Positions 39,644 to 49,412 of a DNA stretch of 64,000 nucleotides are shown one piece after another (the stretch's first letter is position 1; each line of letters starts with the position of its first letter). Source of the stretch: an uncultured Bacteroides sp. (lineage in GTDB: Bacteria > Bacteroidota > Bacteroidia > Bacteroidales > Bacteroidaceae); the NCBI RefSeq assembly GCF_963677715.1, contig NZ_OY782495.1, positions 992,001 through 1,056,000 of the forward strand, in the 5' to 3' direction. The translations under genes were made by a program, and so were the position numbers. The notes under the pieces were generated by a model. That model ran no database searches and was not told where the DNA came from. It saw nothing but the letters and a program-made list of their open reading frames with translations.

Positions 39644-41539
39644 TCAATTTGTTTTCAATTGATTCAAAATAGGAGCCTTCAACGTATGCACTTCAGTTTG
39701 GAACTGACTATTAAGTTGTTCGAATATCTCAATTCTGTTTTCCCCTTTTTTTAACCAGACCCCTGGTATATATAGAGTCTGTTGAGGACCTATATTCCAG
39801 TAACGACCAATATTACGGCCATTAATAAATACAATACCCTTACCCCACGTGGACATATCAATAAAGGTATCACCTATATTATCCAGACTGAAAGTACCTT
39901 CGTAAACGACAGGACGGTCCTTTAAGGAAATTATAGCGTTCGAATTAATACCATAAACATCTGATGATGGAAGTTTCGAGAAATCAGGCTCTTTATCCAT
40001 CGATAATTTACACATTGTCCAATCGCCATCCATTTCCATATCATCAATTCTAACCGGAGCAATAATACCTTTACTATTATTGACTATTTCGGAACCATAA
40101 TTAATCCGACCCATATTTTCCACTAAAATTTCAAGCGTTGAATTAAAAGGAATATTAATATCCAATGAGTATTTATTAAAACAGCGGTTTAATACCCCTG
40201 CCTTTTCACCATTAACATAGACCACAGCGTAATCACGTAACCCAGGTACTTGCAGCACACCACTTATCGGTTGATTAAAATGCCGGGTATAAAGCACATA
40301 ACCATAGCCTTGATTGAGTTGTTCGAAGGTCATCGGAGTCTCACTTTCTACTTTTTCAGATTCGTTTCCTATATAACCCAAAACATCCGCAACACGCTGC
40401 AATTTGATTGAAGGGATTTCAATAACCGGTATTCGTGCAGGTACAGGAGACAGTTTATATTTGACATATTTTCCAATCACCGCTCGTAAAGAATCATATT
40501 TAGGAGTTACCCAACCTGCTTCACTAATCGGGGCATCATAGTCATAACTCGTCAAATCAGGTTGAATGTCATGTTTATTATCATAATTGGCTCCACTGGT
40601 AAAACCAAAGTTTGTCCCCCCATGTACCATATACAAATTAAAAGAAACACCATTTTTTAAAAACTCATCGGCTTTACGAGCGATTACAGAAGCATCAACA
40701 GACGGAAATGGCTCAGCCCAATGATGTAACCACCCAGTATAAAATTCAGCCACCATGTAAGGTCCTACTCCTCCATGATATTGATTCACAGCCTTTTTTA
40801 AATTAGCAATATTATTTTCTCCGTTAGCAGTAGGTAATATACCTTCCAATGTTCCACCCTGAAAGAGCCAAGTTCCATCCGAAGTGAACAACTCCGAATT
40901 AAAACCAGCATTCACCAATTGCTCTTTAATTTTCTCATTATAACGACGATGTTCTTCCAATGGAATATCTTTACGCTGCGCCGCATAGGATCCGAATTCA
41001 TTCTCGACTTGTACCATGATTATCGGACCACCATTGGTAACCAACAAATCTTTTACCTCTTGATAAAGACGTTTGATATATAAACCGGTATATTTCAGAA
41101 AAAGGGGATTATCACGACGTAATTCTAATCCTTTAATATTCTGCAACCACCATGGATAGCCACCAAATTCCCACTCGGCACAAGCATAAGGACCTATCCG
41201 GAGAATAACATGTAATCCCTCTTCCTGAGCAATCTTTATGAATTCCTTTATGTTTTTATCACCGCTGAAATCCCATTTTCCAGGTTCCGGTTCATGCTGA
41301 TTCCAAAATACATAAGTAGCCACAGTATTTAGCCCTAAAGCTTTAAGCATTTGCATCCGATGACGCCAATATTCATGAGGAATTCTATTGTAGTGCATTT
41401 CACCCGAAAGTATTTGAACAGGATGTCCTCCAAAGAGAAAATGACCGTTTTTTATCTCAAACGTTTGTATATTATGTGCACTAATGACTGCGGAAAACAC
41501 AAAATAAAGCAACAATAAACTTAGTCTTTTCATTCTCAT
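39644..41539 (-). CDS. GH35 family beta-galactosidase
   Basis: A 631-residue exported enzyme; the ATG at 41539 starts MRMKRLSLLLLYFVFSA, a signal peptide. An upstream in-frame GTG would place the start inside the hairpin after susD and is rejected. The TIM barrel has the GH35 signatures SGEMHYNRIPHEYWRHR, YVFWNQHEPEPG and the acid/base block VQVENEFGS (Glu181), with the nucleophile in VAEFYTGW. Beta-sandwich domains complete it. Bacteroides GH35 enzymes often act on beta-1,3-linked galactose. It is the first hydrolase after susD in PUL 2, 20 bp before GH20. Confidence 0.95.
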   Translation of the reverse strand: MRMKRLSLLLLYFVFSAVISAHNIQTFEIKNGHFLFGGHPVQILSGEMHYNRIPHEYWRHRMQMLKALGLNTVATYVFWNQHEPEPGKWDFSGDKNIKEFIKIAQEEGLHVILRIGPYACAEWEFGGYPWWLQNIKGLELRRDNPLFLKYTGLYIKRLYQEVKDLLVTNGGPIIMVQVENEFGSYAAQRKDIPLEEHRRYNEKIKEQLVNAGFNSELFTSDGTWLFQGGTLEGILPTANGENNIANLKKAVNQYHGGVGPYMVAEFYTGWLHHWAEPFPSVDASVIARKADEFLKNGVSFNLYMVHGGTNFGFTSGANYDNKHDIQPDLTSYDYDAPISEAGWVTPKYDSLRAVIGKYVKYKLSPVPARIPVIEIPSIKLQRVADVLGYIGNESEKVESETPMTFEQLNQGYGYVLYTRHFNQPISGVLQVPGLRDYAVVYVNGEKAGVLNRCFNKYSLDINIPFNSTLEILVENMGRINYGSEIVNNSKGIIAPVRIDDMEMDGDWTMCKLSMDKEPDFSKLPSSDVYGINSNAIISLKDRPVVYEGTFSLDNIGDTFIDMSTWGKGIVFINGRNIGRYWNIGPQQTLYIPGVWLKKGENRIEIFEQLNSQFQTEVHTLKAPILNQLKTN

Positions 41540-41567
41540 TTTAAATTTGCATGATAAGGCAATTAAA

Positions 41568-41605
41568 AGAAAGCCAGCTCTCTTTAAAGGGGACACTGGC
41601 TTTCT
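41568..41605 (-). terminator. Hairpin between PUL 2 susD and the GH35 gene (attenuator-like)
   Basis: AGAAAGCCAG (41568-41577) and CTGGCTTTCT (41596-41605) form a perfect 10-bp stem with an 18-nt loop. On the minus strand it is followed by TTTTAATTG. It starts 22 bp after the susD stop, the same position relative to susD as the hairpin in PUL 1. Confidence 0.6.
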
Positions 41606-41627
41606 CTATTTCATCTCTCTTCTCTGA

Positions 41628-43208
41628 TTACCAACCAGGATTATTAGGCAAGAGATTGCCATTCAACCCAATTTCATTTAAAGGAACAGGCCACAGGTAA
41701 TCTCGCTGAGAATTAAAATTCCGGTCTTCAACCTTAACATACTTCCCATAATCGCCTCTGCTGCTATCAAAATTATTAAGAATACCATACGCGGTCCCTT
41801 TCATAACTTCTTCTCCTATTTTCCATCTTCGTATATCAAACAGACGAATGCCCTCCATAGAAAACTCAACATGGCGTTCACGTCTAATAATTTGACGTAA
41901 TTCATCCCTGTCCGTTGTAGTAACAGGAGGCATGTTCACTCCTTTACGCTCTCTTGCCGCATTAATAGCGTCCAAAACAGAAGCATCTATCGGATTTCCT
42001 GATTCGACCATGGCCTCAGCATACGTCAATAGAACTTCCGGATAGCGTAACAAAACAATGTCATTATAAGAATTACTATCCCAATTGCCCTCAATATCGG
42101 CAGGGATATATTTACGATAATAATATCCACTGAAAGAAGCATTGCTCACCCCCAAACGGTCAGAAGAGCTGGGCTTGGTAATATCTATTGTCACCCCATT
42201 TACACTAGAACCCGGAAGTACCACAGTCAATGCCAAACGAGGATCACGATTGGCTGTCGGGTTATTGGGATCATACAACGGAGATTCATCAATTGTCTTT
42301 CCATCAACACATTCGTAAGCATCAATCAATCCCTTTAAAGGAACAACCTGTCCCCATCCTGTAAGCGAAGGAGCTCCAATCCAAGTTGCCATGGGATTAG
42401 TATAGGTTCCCTTTATATATTGAGCGGCAAGCATAATCTCTTTACTCATCTTATTTGTTCCATTAAACAAACTAAGATAATTATCATCAATGCCATAACT
42501 AAAATTACCGGAAGTAATAATTTCTTTTGAGGCATCTATAGCAGTCTGCCACCTGCTGTCCATTAGCGCAGCTCTAGCCAGTAAACCCAATGCGGCTCCC
42601 TTGGTTATGCGTCCATAATCAGAATCAGGATAGCTGACAGGCAAATAATTATTATCCGCTACATCCTTCAGCTCTGATATTATAAAATCAATAATTTCAC
42701 TCTTTGAAGTACGTGAAACTTTAAATTCATCAATACTCTGAATATGATCAATCAACGGAACATCTCCGAAGAAGCCAGCCAACTGAATGTAAGCATATGC
42801 ACGTAAAACGCGTACTTCCGCACTGTATCTGTTATACATTTCAGTGCTCAAAGTGGTTACCTTATCAATATTATCCAAAACATTATTGCAAGCGGCAATC
42901 ATTTTATAATATTGATCCCATGTATTCAGAAAAACCCCGGTTGATGTAGTAGCACTGCCATTACCTGCATATTGAATATCCGACGGCCAGTTCGACCAAG
43001 AATAACTATCATCCGTGGCACATGAGATGAATGCTTGCAGATCGGTATTCCCCAAGCGCCTATAAGCATAATTCACAGCCTTTTGTACGTCATCTTGAGA
43101 TTTCCAGTAAGTCGCATCCACCGTGCTATCCAACGGTTGAAAATCCAAGTCACAAGAATTTAATCCCAGTAACAATGATAACAATATATATATACTATAT
43201 CTTTTCAT
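41628..43208 (-). CDS. SusD-like outer-membrane nutrient-binding lipoprotein (PUL 2)
   Basis: A 526-residue RagB/SusD lipoprotein with lipid-attachment Cys19 (LNSCDLDF). SusD landmarks are visible: VLRAYAYIQLAGFFGDVPLID, GAALGLLARAALMDSRWQTAI and LLRYPEVLLTYAEAMVESG, and the C-terminal RRERHVEFSMEGIRLFDIRRW block. It would bind host or plant glycan at the cell surface and close over SusC. It begins 11 bp after susC ends and is followed by a hairpin and the seven hydrolase genes. Confidence 0.96.
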   Translation of the reverse strand: MKRYSIYILLSLLLGLNSCDLDFQPLDSTVDATYWKSQDDVQKAVNYAYRRLGNTDLQAFISCATDDSYSWSNWPSDIQYAGNGSATTSTGVFLNTWDQYYKMIAACNNVLDNIDKVTTLSTEMYNRYSAEVRVLRAYAYIQLAGFFGDVPLIDHIQSIDEFKVSRTSKSEIIDFIISELKDVADNNYLPVSYPDSDYGRITKGAALGLLARAALMDSRWQTAIDASKEIITSGNFSYGIDDNYLSLFNGTNKMSKEIMLAAQYIKGTYTNPMATWIGAPSLTGWGQVVPLKGLIDAYECVDGKTIDESPLYDPNNPTANRDPRLALTVVLPGSSVNGVTIDITKPSSSDRLGVSNASFSGYYYRKYIPADIEGNWDSNSYNDIVLLRYPEVLLTYAEAMVESGNPIDASVLDAINAARERKGVNMPPVTTTDRDELRQIIRRERHVEFSMEGIRLFDIRRWKIGEEVMKGTAYGILNNFDSSRGDYGKYVKVEDRNFNSQRDYLWPVPLNEIGLNGNLLPNNPGW

Positions 43209-43219
43209 AATTCATCTTT

Positions 43220-46200
43220 TTAAAATTCTAAATTCATACCAAACGTATAAGTTTTCACCTGCGGATAATATCTACTTTCATTAGGTGCTTCCGGATCAAT
43301 ATCTTTAGGAAGTCCCGTGAATGTAAATAGATTGGCGCCACTGACATATAGCCTGCATTTAGAAATAAAAGTCCTACCGAGTAAAGACTTCGGAAGTGTA
43401 TATCCTAACTGAATATTCTTCACGCGCAAATAAGCACCACTCTTGACCCAAAAAGATGAAGACTGATAATTTTGCCATCCGGTACTCAAACGTGGAAATG
43501 ATGCATCCGTATTATCAGGTGCCCAACTATCAAAGTGTATTTCTTTAAAGTTTCCGTCCGCATTCACCGGCGCACGCTGCATAACCACAGTATTAATGCT
43601 AACCTTTCCAACTCCTTGCAAGAAACTTGAGAAATCAAATCCTTTATAAGATGCAGATAAATTTATTCCATAAGTATAACGAGGTATGTTACTCCCCAGA
43701 TAAGCCATGTCATCAAAGCCGAAAGCTCCATTGACATTCTTCTTATAAATCAAATCGCCCAAGGATACATTATCTGAGAATTTTTGATATTTATCCAAAT
43801 CTTGCTGAGTCTGGTACATTCCCAATACTTGATATCCGTAAAATGAATTAATTGGCTTTCCAACAACCAAACCTGTCACAACATTATTATTATCAGCAGT
43901 TAACTGGTCAGTACCTTTCAAATCAACCACTTTATTTTTAACATCGGCAAGATTAAATCCTACAGAATAATTAAAATCCTGCCCGATCTTGTCATGATAA
44001 TTCACTGCAAACTCCCAACCATTATTTTTTACCGAAGCCGCATTTTGCACAGAAGCAGATAAACCAACGGAATAAGGAATAGGCAAACGAAGAAGTATAT
44101 CATCTGTCTTCTTGATGTAATAATCGAATGTAACATCCAATTTACTGGATAGCACAGTTGCATCGAATCCAAAGTCTGTCATTGCAGTCGTTTCCCAAGT
44201 CAAATTGGTATTCGGATAAATCTCCAATCCAGCAGCAGAATTTAATATTCCACCAAACGGATAACTATAAGAAGAATATTGGCTTTGATAAGGATAATAA
44301 TTTAAAGAACCATCAGAATTAATAGTTTGGTCATTACCCAATTGCCCCCAAGAAGCACGAACTTTCAAATTATCAAAAATATTATATTTCTTTAGAAATT
44401 CTTCTTCGGAAATTCTCCACCCTACGGAAAATGAAGGGAAAATGCCCCATCTTTGATCCTTCGAAAAACGTGACGAACCATCACGTCTGACGTTTGCTTC
44501 AAACAAGTATTTGCCTAAATAAGAATAATTCAAACGTCCGAAGTAAGACATCAATCCATATTGCCAAGCAGTTCCACCATTTGTTTGGGAACTTTCATCA
44601 CCTGCGTTTATTTGATTCAATCCGTCGGGAATGCCATATCGATAAGCATCCAAATCATCTTCTCGTTCGCGTAAATAGCTTATACCGCCCAATATTGTAA
44701 ATTCATGATTTCCGAAAGTCTTATTATAATTAACCAATCCTTGGTAATTGCCTTGAAAATATCGGTTAGATTGTTTTGTCAATTGATTCCTTCCGAACGT
44801 AACAGTCTCACCATCTGATGGGTATTGTTTATTGTAAGTCAAAGCAAAATCCTGAATACTATTATTCATGTACTCCATTTTAACTCCTACACTTCCTGTT
44901 ATGGTCAAACCTTTTATAGGATTGTACACGCCTTTAAAATTACCTGTAAACAGATCACTTTTATATTCATGATTTCCTCCTTCATCAGCTATTCTTAAAG
45001 GGTTGCTTGCTCCTCTAATGATAGCCCAACTACCATCTGTATATCGACTCGCGTTAAGCGGATTTGCAACAGCAAGATTATTAGTTAAGTTCCATGCTGT
45101 GTCTGGTTCAGTACGTTTCTGCAATCTGGTAGAGATATCGGCACTCAAATGAAAATTGTTAGTTACCTCCGCATCTGTATTCAAACGAACAGTTAATCGT
45201 TGGAACCCCATATTCTCTATTAATCCGTCCTGGTCAAAATAGTTTGTGGATAGAGCATATTTTATTTTCTCTCCACCTCCTGTAAAGCCAACGCTGTGTT
45301 GCTGTTGAAATCCGCTACCGGTTTTCATTAAGTCTCCCAGTAGATAAGTATCAGGATATTTATTCACGTCTCTATTCGGGTCATCATATGCATTAATCTG
45401 ACTTGCACTGTATATATCGGTACCATAAGTCGTATTCATCAATTTCATAAAATCCTGTGCACCAACATATTTGGCAACTCCCATAGCATCTTGCCAGCCG
45501 AAATAGTTGGAATAAGTAATTTTAGAATGATTCTCTTTGCCCCTCCTTGTAGTAATAAGTATAACTCCATTTGACGCACGTATACCATATATGGACGAAG
45601 CGGCAGCATCTTTCAAAATGGACATAGAAATAATATCATTGGCATCTACATCGTCAATATTACCTTCCACACCATCAATCAAAACCAACGGAGCATTATT
45701 ATTCAAAGTTCCAACACCTCTAATCCTAATCGTTCCAGTATTCAACCCCGGTTGTCCGGTAGTGCTTGTAATAGTTACTCCCGGAGCCATACCTTGCAAA
45801 ATAGCAGATAATTGTCCGGAAGGTTTACTCACAAGTTCATCACTATTCAAAGCAGAAATAGAACCTGTCAGATTTACTTTCTTCTGCGTACCATATGCAA
45901 CGACCACCACTTCGTTAAGTGTCTTAACATCATCATCCAAGATGATGTTATATATTGCACTCCCTGCTTTAACAGCAACTTCTTTTGTTTTCATCCCAAC
46001 ATAGGAAACAACCAGTTCGGTTGCATTCTCTGGAATAGAAAGTGCAAATTTACCATCAATATCGGTAATTGTACCCAAAGAAGTTCCCTTCACCACAACA
46101 GAAGCTCCTATAATGGCCCCTCCATCAGCATATTTTACAACTCCTGAAATATTTTTTTCCTGATGAACGACTTTTGCTTCCCCTACTTTTTTAAGAATAA

Positions 46201-46549
46201 TATTCGAACCTTCAGTCGCATAAACAATATCAGTTCCCTTAAGTAACTCGGCAAGAGCTTCTTTCAAATTCTGGCGATTAACATGGACAGAAACTTTTTG
46301 CTGGACTTCTACGTTTTTGTCATAAATAAACAAATAATCCGTCTGTTTCTCGATCTCATTCAATATATTACTCAGGCTTACATTCTCCTTGTTAAGAGTA
46401 ACCTGTGCGTTTTGGCTATTTACATTTACTGCATTCAGGCAGAAACATAAAAAAAACAAAAAGAAAGAAGCTATTTTCATAACTCTTAAAATGTGTTTAT
46501 CAGAACCTTTTTTATACAAAAAAAATCTGGATAAATAATTATTATTCAT
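43220..46549 (-). CDS. SusC-like TonB-dependent transporter with STN domain (PUL 2)
   Basis: A 1109-residue outer-membrane transporter; the ATG at 46549 (MNNNYLSRFFLYKKG) is preferred over a TTG 66 bases upstream that would lie in the antisense RNA terminator. Domains in order: signal region, STN domain (about 48-100, VTLNKENVSLSNILNEIEKQTDYLFIY), carboxypeptidase-regulatory domain (about 130-215), TonB-box-like TLNEVVVVAYGTQ, plug (DAAASSIYGIRASNGVILITT), barrel and terminal GMNLEF. The STN domain and adjacent FecR/sigma pair imply substrate-triggered trans-envelope activation. It should import the oligosaccharides processed by the PUL 2 enzymes. Confidence 0.97.
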   Translation of the reverse strand: MNNNYLSRFFLYKKGSDKHILRVMKIASFFLFFLCFCLNAVNVNSQNAQVTLNKENVSLSNILNEIEKQTDYLFIYDKNVEVQQKVSVHVNRQNLKEALAELLKGTDIVYATEGSNIILKKVGEAKVVHQEKNISGVVKYADGGAIIGASVVVKGTSLGTITDIDGKFALSIPENATELVVSYVGMKTKEVAVKAGSAIYNIILDDDVKTLNEVVVVAYGTQKKVNLTGSISALNSDELVSKPSGQLSAILQGMAPGVTITSTTGQPGLNTGTIRIRGVGTLNNNAPLVLIDGVEGNIDDVDANDIISMSILKDAAASSIYGIRASNGVILITTRRGKENHSKITYSNYFGWQDAMGVAKYVGAQDFMKLMNTTYGTDIYSASQINAYDDPNRDVNKYPDTYLLGDLMKTGSGFQQQHSVGFTGGGEKIKYALSTNYFDQDGLIENMGFQRLTVRLNTDAEVTNNFHLSADISTRLQKRTEPDTAWNLTNNLAVANPLNASRYTDGSWAIIRGASNPLRIADEGGNHEYKSDLFTGNFKGVYNPIKGLTITGSVGVKMEYMNNSIQDFALTYNKQYPSDGETVTFGRNQLTKQSNRYFQGNYQGLVNYNKTFGNHEFTILGGISYLREREDDLDAYRYGIPDGLNQINAGDESSQTNGGTAWQYGLMSYFGRLNYSYLGKYLFEANVRRDGSSRFSKDQRWGIFPSFSVGWRISEEEFLKKYNIFDNLKVRASWGQLGNDQTINSDGSLNYYPYQSQYSSYSYPFGGILNSAAGLEIYPNTNLTWETTAMTDFGFDATVLSSKLDVTFDYYIKKTDDILLRLPIPYSVGLSASVQNAASVKNNGWEFAVNYHDKIGQDFNYSVGFNLADVKNKVVDLKGTDQLTADNNNVVTGLVVGKPINSFYGYQVLGMYQTQQDLDKYQKFSDNVSLGDLIYKKNVNGAFGFDDMAYLGSNIPRYTYGINLSASYKGFDFSSFLQGVGKVSINTVVMQRAPVNADGNFKEIHFDSWAPDNTDASFPRLSTGWQNYQSSSFWVKSGAYLRVKNIQLGYTLPKSLLGRTFISKCRLYVSGANLFTFTGLPKDIDPEAPNESRYYPQVKTYTFGMNLEF

Positions 46550-46567
46550 ACTTTTACTTTCGATTAA

Positions 46568-46641
46568 GGATTTAATTGAGTTTACATTTAGATTGAATTC
46601 TTTCCGGCCTGTCAATGCTGCAACATTGATGGGCTTTTTTT
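46568..46641 (+). ncRNA. Candidate cis-antisense small RNA opposite the PUL 2 susC leader
   Basis: A plus-strand terminator is formed by GCCTGTCAATG (46607-46617) and CATTGATGGGC (46624-46634), with two G-U wobbles and seven T residues directly after. A near-consensus -7 element TACTTTCG (46555-46562, one mismatch) lies just upstream of the susC ATG. The predicted RNA of about 75 nt would be antisense to the susC leader. Position, size and strand-specific wobble pairing repeat what is seen in PUL 1. The promoter match is weaker here, so confidence rests mainly on the terminator and the parallel. Confidence 0.45.
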
Positions 46642-46755
46642 ACTTTTAGATTCATCATTTCGTCTAAAATAGTTTTTCATCATAGGCTTTTTTTTTATTA
46701 AAAATATTGTTAATTATAAAAAGGATCAATATTAATTTTTAAGTTAACTTTCTTT

Positions 46756-47694
46756 TTATTTGATATAAATGGTATTATCACTCTCGTCATTACGGCTATA
46801 CTCAAAAAATACATTTTTTTGTAACACGCGCAATGCATGGTCAATTCCCTCGTTAATTCTCAATTTTCCACTCAGAATATGAGTCAATATATCAGACTTA
46901 CTAATAACAAAGTGCACGTCATAATATTTTTCAAGTTCCTTTATCAACTTATCCACAGGCATATTCTGAAAGCATAATAATCCTTCTCTCCACCGCAAAT
47001 GATCCGGATAACGAATATTACCTACTTTAAAAATTTGCCCTGTAAATTCACTCTCCTGATTCGGACTCAACAGTATCCGGTTATCTGCATTATACCGATC
47101 AGTAATCCGAACCTTGCCAGACAGAAGAGCTGTAGAAACCTCACCGGAATTAGGATAAGCTTCTACGTTAAAAACAGTTCCTAAAGCTTCCACATCACAT
47201 AATTCCGTCTCAACAACAAAGGGTTTGTTCGCATTATGAGCCACTTCAAAAAAAGCTTCTCCCTTTAACTTTACATTTCTTTTTTCTTTGGAAAATACCG
47301 CCGGATAAGTCAATTCGGAACAAGCATTCACGCAAACTTTTGTACCGTCAGGCAACTCCAAGTTCACCCTTTGCCCTGAAGGCACTTTCACCGTATTAAA
47401 AGCCAAAGACATCTCCTCTTCCTTGGAGGAATAATAAAAATGCATAGCAAACAACACTGCCAGCATAGCCGCCACCTTTATTATTTCTTTGCCCCATATT
47501 GGAAATCCCTTTTTATATTTTCCAATGCCGTCCGAACAATCGTCGACATGCATTAACGTCATATTATAGATACTACGTTCATTCAAGAATTCCTGTTGAT
47601 TGGCATCTGATCTTTCCATCCAATCAAGTACTTCCTCTTCTTCTTCCAATGTGGATTTTCTAGAGAAAAATTTATATAACCTATTCCTATCCAT
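46756..47694 (-). CDS. FecR-family anti-sigma factor (PUL 2)
   Basis: A 312-residue anti-sigma factor. The cytoplasmic head (LYKFFSRKSTLEEEEEVLDW) is followed by one membrane helix (about 70-88, VAAMLAVLFAMHFYY). The FecR domain has the motif VKVPSGQRVNLELPDGTKVCVNA and LKGEAFFEVAHNANKPF, and a DUF4974 end has PVDKLIKELEKYYDVHFV. It sits between its sigma gene (99-bp gap) and susC. It holds the sigma factor until SusC reports substrate through its STN domain. Confidence 0.95.
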   Translation of the reverse strand: MDRNRLYKFFSRKSTLEEEEEVLDWMERSDANQQEFLNERSIYNMTLMHVDDCSDGIGKYKKGFPIWGKEIIKVAAMLAVLFAMHFYYSSKEEEMSLAFNTVKVPSGQRVNLELPDGTKVCVNACSELTYPAVFSKEKRNVKLKGEAFFEVAHNANKPFVVETELCDVEALGTVFNVEAYPNSGEVSTALLSGKVRITDRYNADNRILLSPNQESEFTGQIFKVGNIRYPDHLRWREGLLCFQNMPVDKLIKELEKYYDVHFVISKSDILTHILSGKLRINEGIDHALRVLQKNVFFEYSRNDESDNTIYIK

Positions 47695-47793
47695 AACTTA
47701 CGTTCTATATAAATAGCACATCACGAAGAACGTTCCCCGTGAGAAGCTTATTTGTTTAACATTTAATAACAGTATATTTATCTAAAGAAAGGG

Positions 47794-48366
47794 CTAAATA
47801 CCGTGAGAAAGCCAAATCAACAAAGCCGGCAAATAATCTTTAAGAGCCAATCTTAAAACTTTCAAGGCTTTACTTATATGAGATTCCACCGTTCTCTCGC
47901 TTATATTAAAATTTAAAGCAATCTCTTTATAACTTCTATTTTCAAATCGGCTTTTAACGAAAATCTCTCTTGTCAATTCGGGTAACTTCGCCAATGCATC
48001 CTTCACAATCCCCTCGGCTTCCGAAGAAAAGAGTTCCTGAGGATCGCAAGCTTCCAACGAAATTAAATTAGCCTGCAGCACTCTGTCTTGATGCAAACGG
48101 ATGTGATCTTCAGCCTTGGCATGAATGGCTTGATTGCGAAGATAATTAAGGCTTCTATTTTTAATCACGGTTAGAATATAAGCAGGAAGATTGGCATCTT
48201 TATCAATGGAGAAACGATTTTCCCAATAATATAAAAAACTTTCCATCACAATATCTTCTGCCACAGAGATGTCGCACACATAACTCACTGCAAAGTGAAT
48301 AAATCGTTTCTGATACTTTGAAAACAAAGTATTAAACAATTGGATATCAGTATTAAAACTTTGCAT
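47794..48366 (-). CDS. ECF RNA polymerase sigma-70 factor, Bacteroides expansion family 1 (PUL 2)
   Basis: A 190-residue ECF sigma factor similar in layout to the PUL 1 sigma. Region 2 is RFIHFAVSYVCDISVAEDIV with YWENRF, and region 4 is LPELTREIFVKSRFENRSYKEIALNFNISERTVESHI. It ends in a short hydrophobic tail (LPALLIWLSHGI) after LRLALKDY, the same junction sequence as in the PUL 1 factor. It should direct transcription of the 20-kb PUL 2 operon. A perfect -7 element lies 30 bp upstream of its start. Confidence 0.95.
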   Translation of the reverse strand: MQSFNTDIQLFNTLFSKYQKRFIHFAVSYVCDISVAEDIVMESFLYYWENRFSIDKDANLPAYILTVIKNRSLNYLRNQAIHAKAEDHIRLHQDRVLQANLISLEACDPQELFSSEAEGIVKDALAKLPELTREIFVKSRFENRSYKEIALNFNISERTVESHISKALKVLRLALKDYLPALLIWLSHGI

Positions 48367-48395
48367 TAATTTTCATCAATATTTGGTTAACGCCG

Positions 48396-48403
48396 CAAAT
48401 ATA
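48396..48403 (-). promoter_or_regulatory. -7 element upstream of the PUL 2 sigma gene
   Basis: The minus strand reads TATATTTG, a perfect TAnnTTTG match, giving a leader of about 22 nt before the sigma start. This implies that the sigma gene itself is read by the housekeeping polymerase. Confidence 0.45.
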
Positions 48404-48821
48404 CATGAATTAGTATTTCATAATTTGCTATTGCAGATTTTTTTTTCATATTCCCCAAATAATAATAAATAAAAAAAACAAGACATCTATTATCATCACA
48501 AAAATCTAAATGTTCATGAAATGGCAAATATACTATCATATATTCAATAAAGCTCTTGATTTAACATAATTTTTTCGCTAAACACAAAATATTAGGTCTT
48601 CACAAAGAGCGATGCGTCAAATTATTATTTTCACTTCCTTTGCAACAGAAAGGCATTAGACGAAAGATTCATGTTCAGTGGAGCAACGCAAAATGTATAA
48701 GTTTCTAATGATCCTCGTTATAGCTTCAATGATTTGTTTGTAAGGATGGAGAATGCTTTTCAACAATTTCGCAGTGGATAATGTTAGTATTAATGGAGAT
48801 GAAATGAGAGGAGGGCAGTCA
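48404..48821. other. AT-rich gene-poor stretch with a possible signal-peptide-like remnant
   Basis: No solid gene. On the plus strand 48693-48743 encodes only 16 residues, MYKFLMILVIASMICL, which look like the start of an exported protein cut short by a stop. It may be a relic or chance. The rest is AT-rich and without recognisable signals. Confidence 0.3.
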
Positions 48822-49412
48822 TCACTTCTTCACCCAAATATGGGTGATTTCGCCAAATACATATTTACGATAATCGTTTGGTTCTTTATAAGCTTCGTTT
48901 ATATAGTCTTTAGCTTCTTGTGTGCAAAAATCATTGGGATTCAGGGTCGTAATTTGCGTTAATTTACATTCAATAATTAGTCTGGCTTCTTTAAAAGATA
49001 TATCTCCGGAAGGAGTTTGAACACTTGTCAATTCAACTTCTTTCATTTTCTCACTATCTCGCCCCGACTTACTTCCCAAAAAGAGTATTTGTTCCTTATA
49101 TTCATCCGAGAAGTAAGACATCGTATATGTTTGCTCTTTTTGAATCATTTCAAGCGTATAACGATCTGCTCTAAGAACACACCAAGTGGTGGGTCTCTTA
49201 AAAAGAAATCCCAAACCACCTCCGCTGCCTATCATGGAATTATAATGATCTTCTTTGCCCGCAGTAATAACAGGAAAAACTTTCCCTACCAATGTAAATA
49301 CATTGTCGCTTATCTCTTCCGGGATAATTTGCTTAAATAATTGATTAAAATTGGTTGATATCGAATGTCGTTTCATTTCTTTTACTCTTTTACAAATTAT
49401 ATTGTTATCCAT
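48822..49412 (-). CDS. Flavin reductase-like FMN-binding protein
   Basis: A 196-residue cytoplasmic protein resembling the flavin reductase (DIM6/NTAB) split-barrel family: PVITAGKEDHYNSM, then TTWCVLRADRYTLEMIQKEQTYTMSYF, then a Gly/Ser-rich loop (LGSKSGRDSEKM) and an ARLIIECKLTQI strand. Such proteins bind FMN and pass electrons from NAD(P)H to flavin or act on small substrates; the substrate is unknown. Its start overlaps the end of the acetyltransferase gene by 8 bases, so the two are translated together, and both are divergent from an AraC regulator that probably controls them. Confidence 0.8.
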   Translation of the reverse strand: MDNNIICKRVKEMKRHSISTNFNQLFKQIIPEEISDNVFTLVGKVFPVITAGKEDHYNSMIGSGGGLGFLFKRPTTWCVLRADRYTLEMIQKEQTYTMSYFSDEYKEQILFLGSKSGRDSEKMKEVELTSVQTPSGDISFKEARLIIECKLTQITTLNPNDFCTQEAKDYINEAYKEPNDYRKYVFGEITHIWVKK

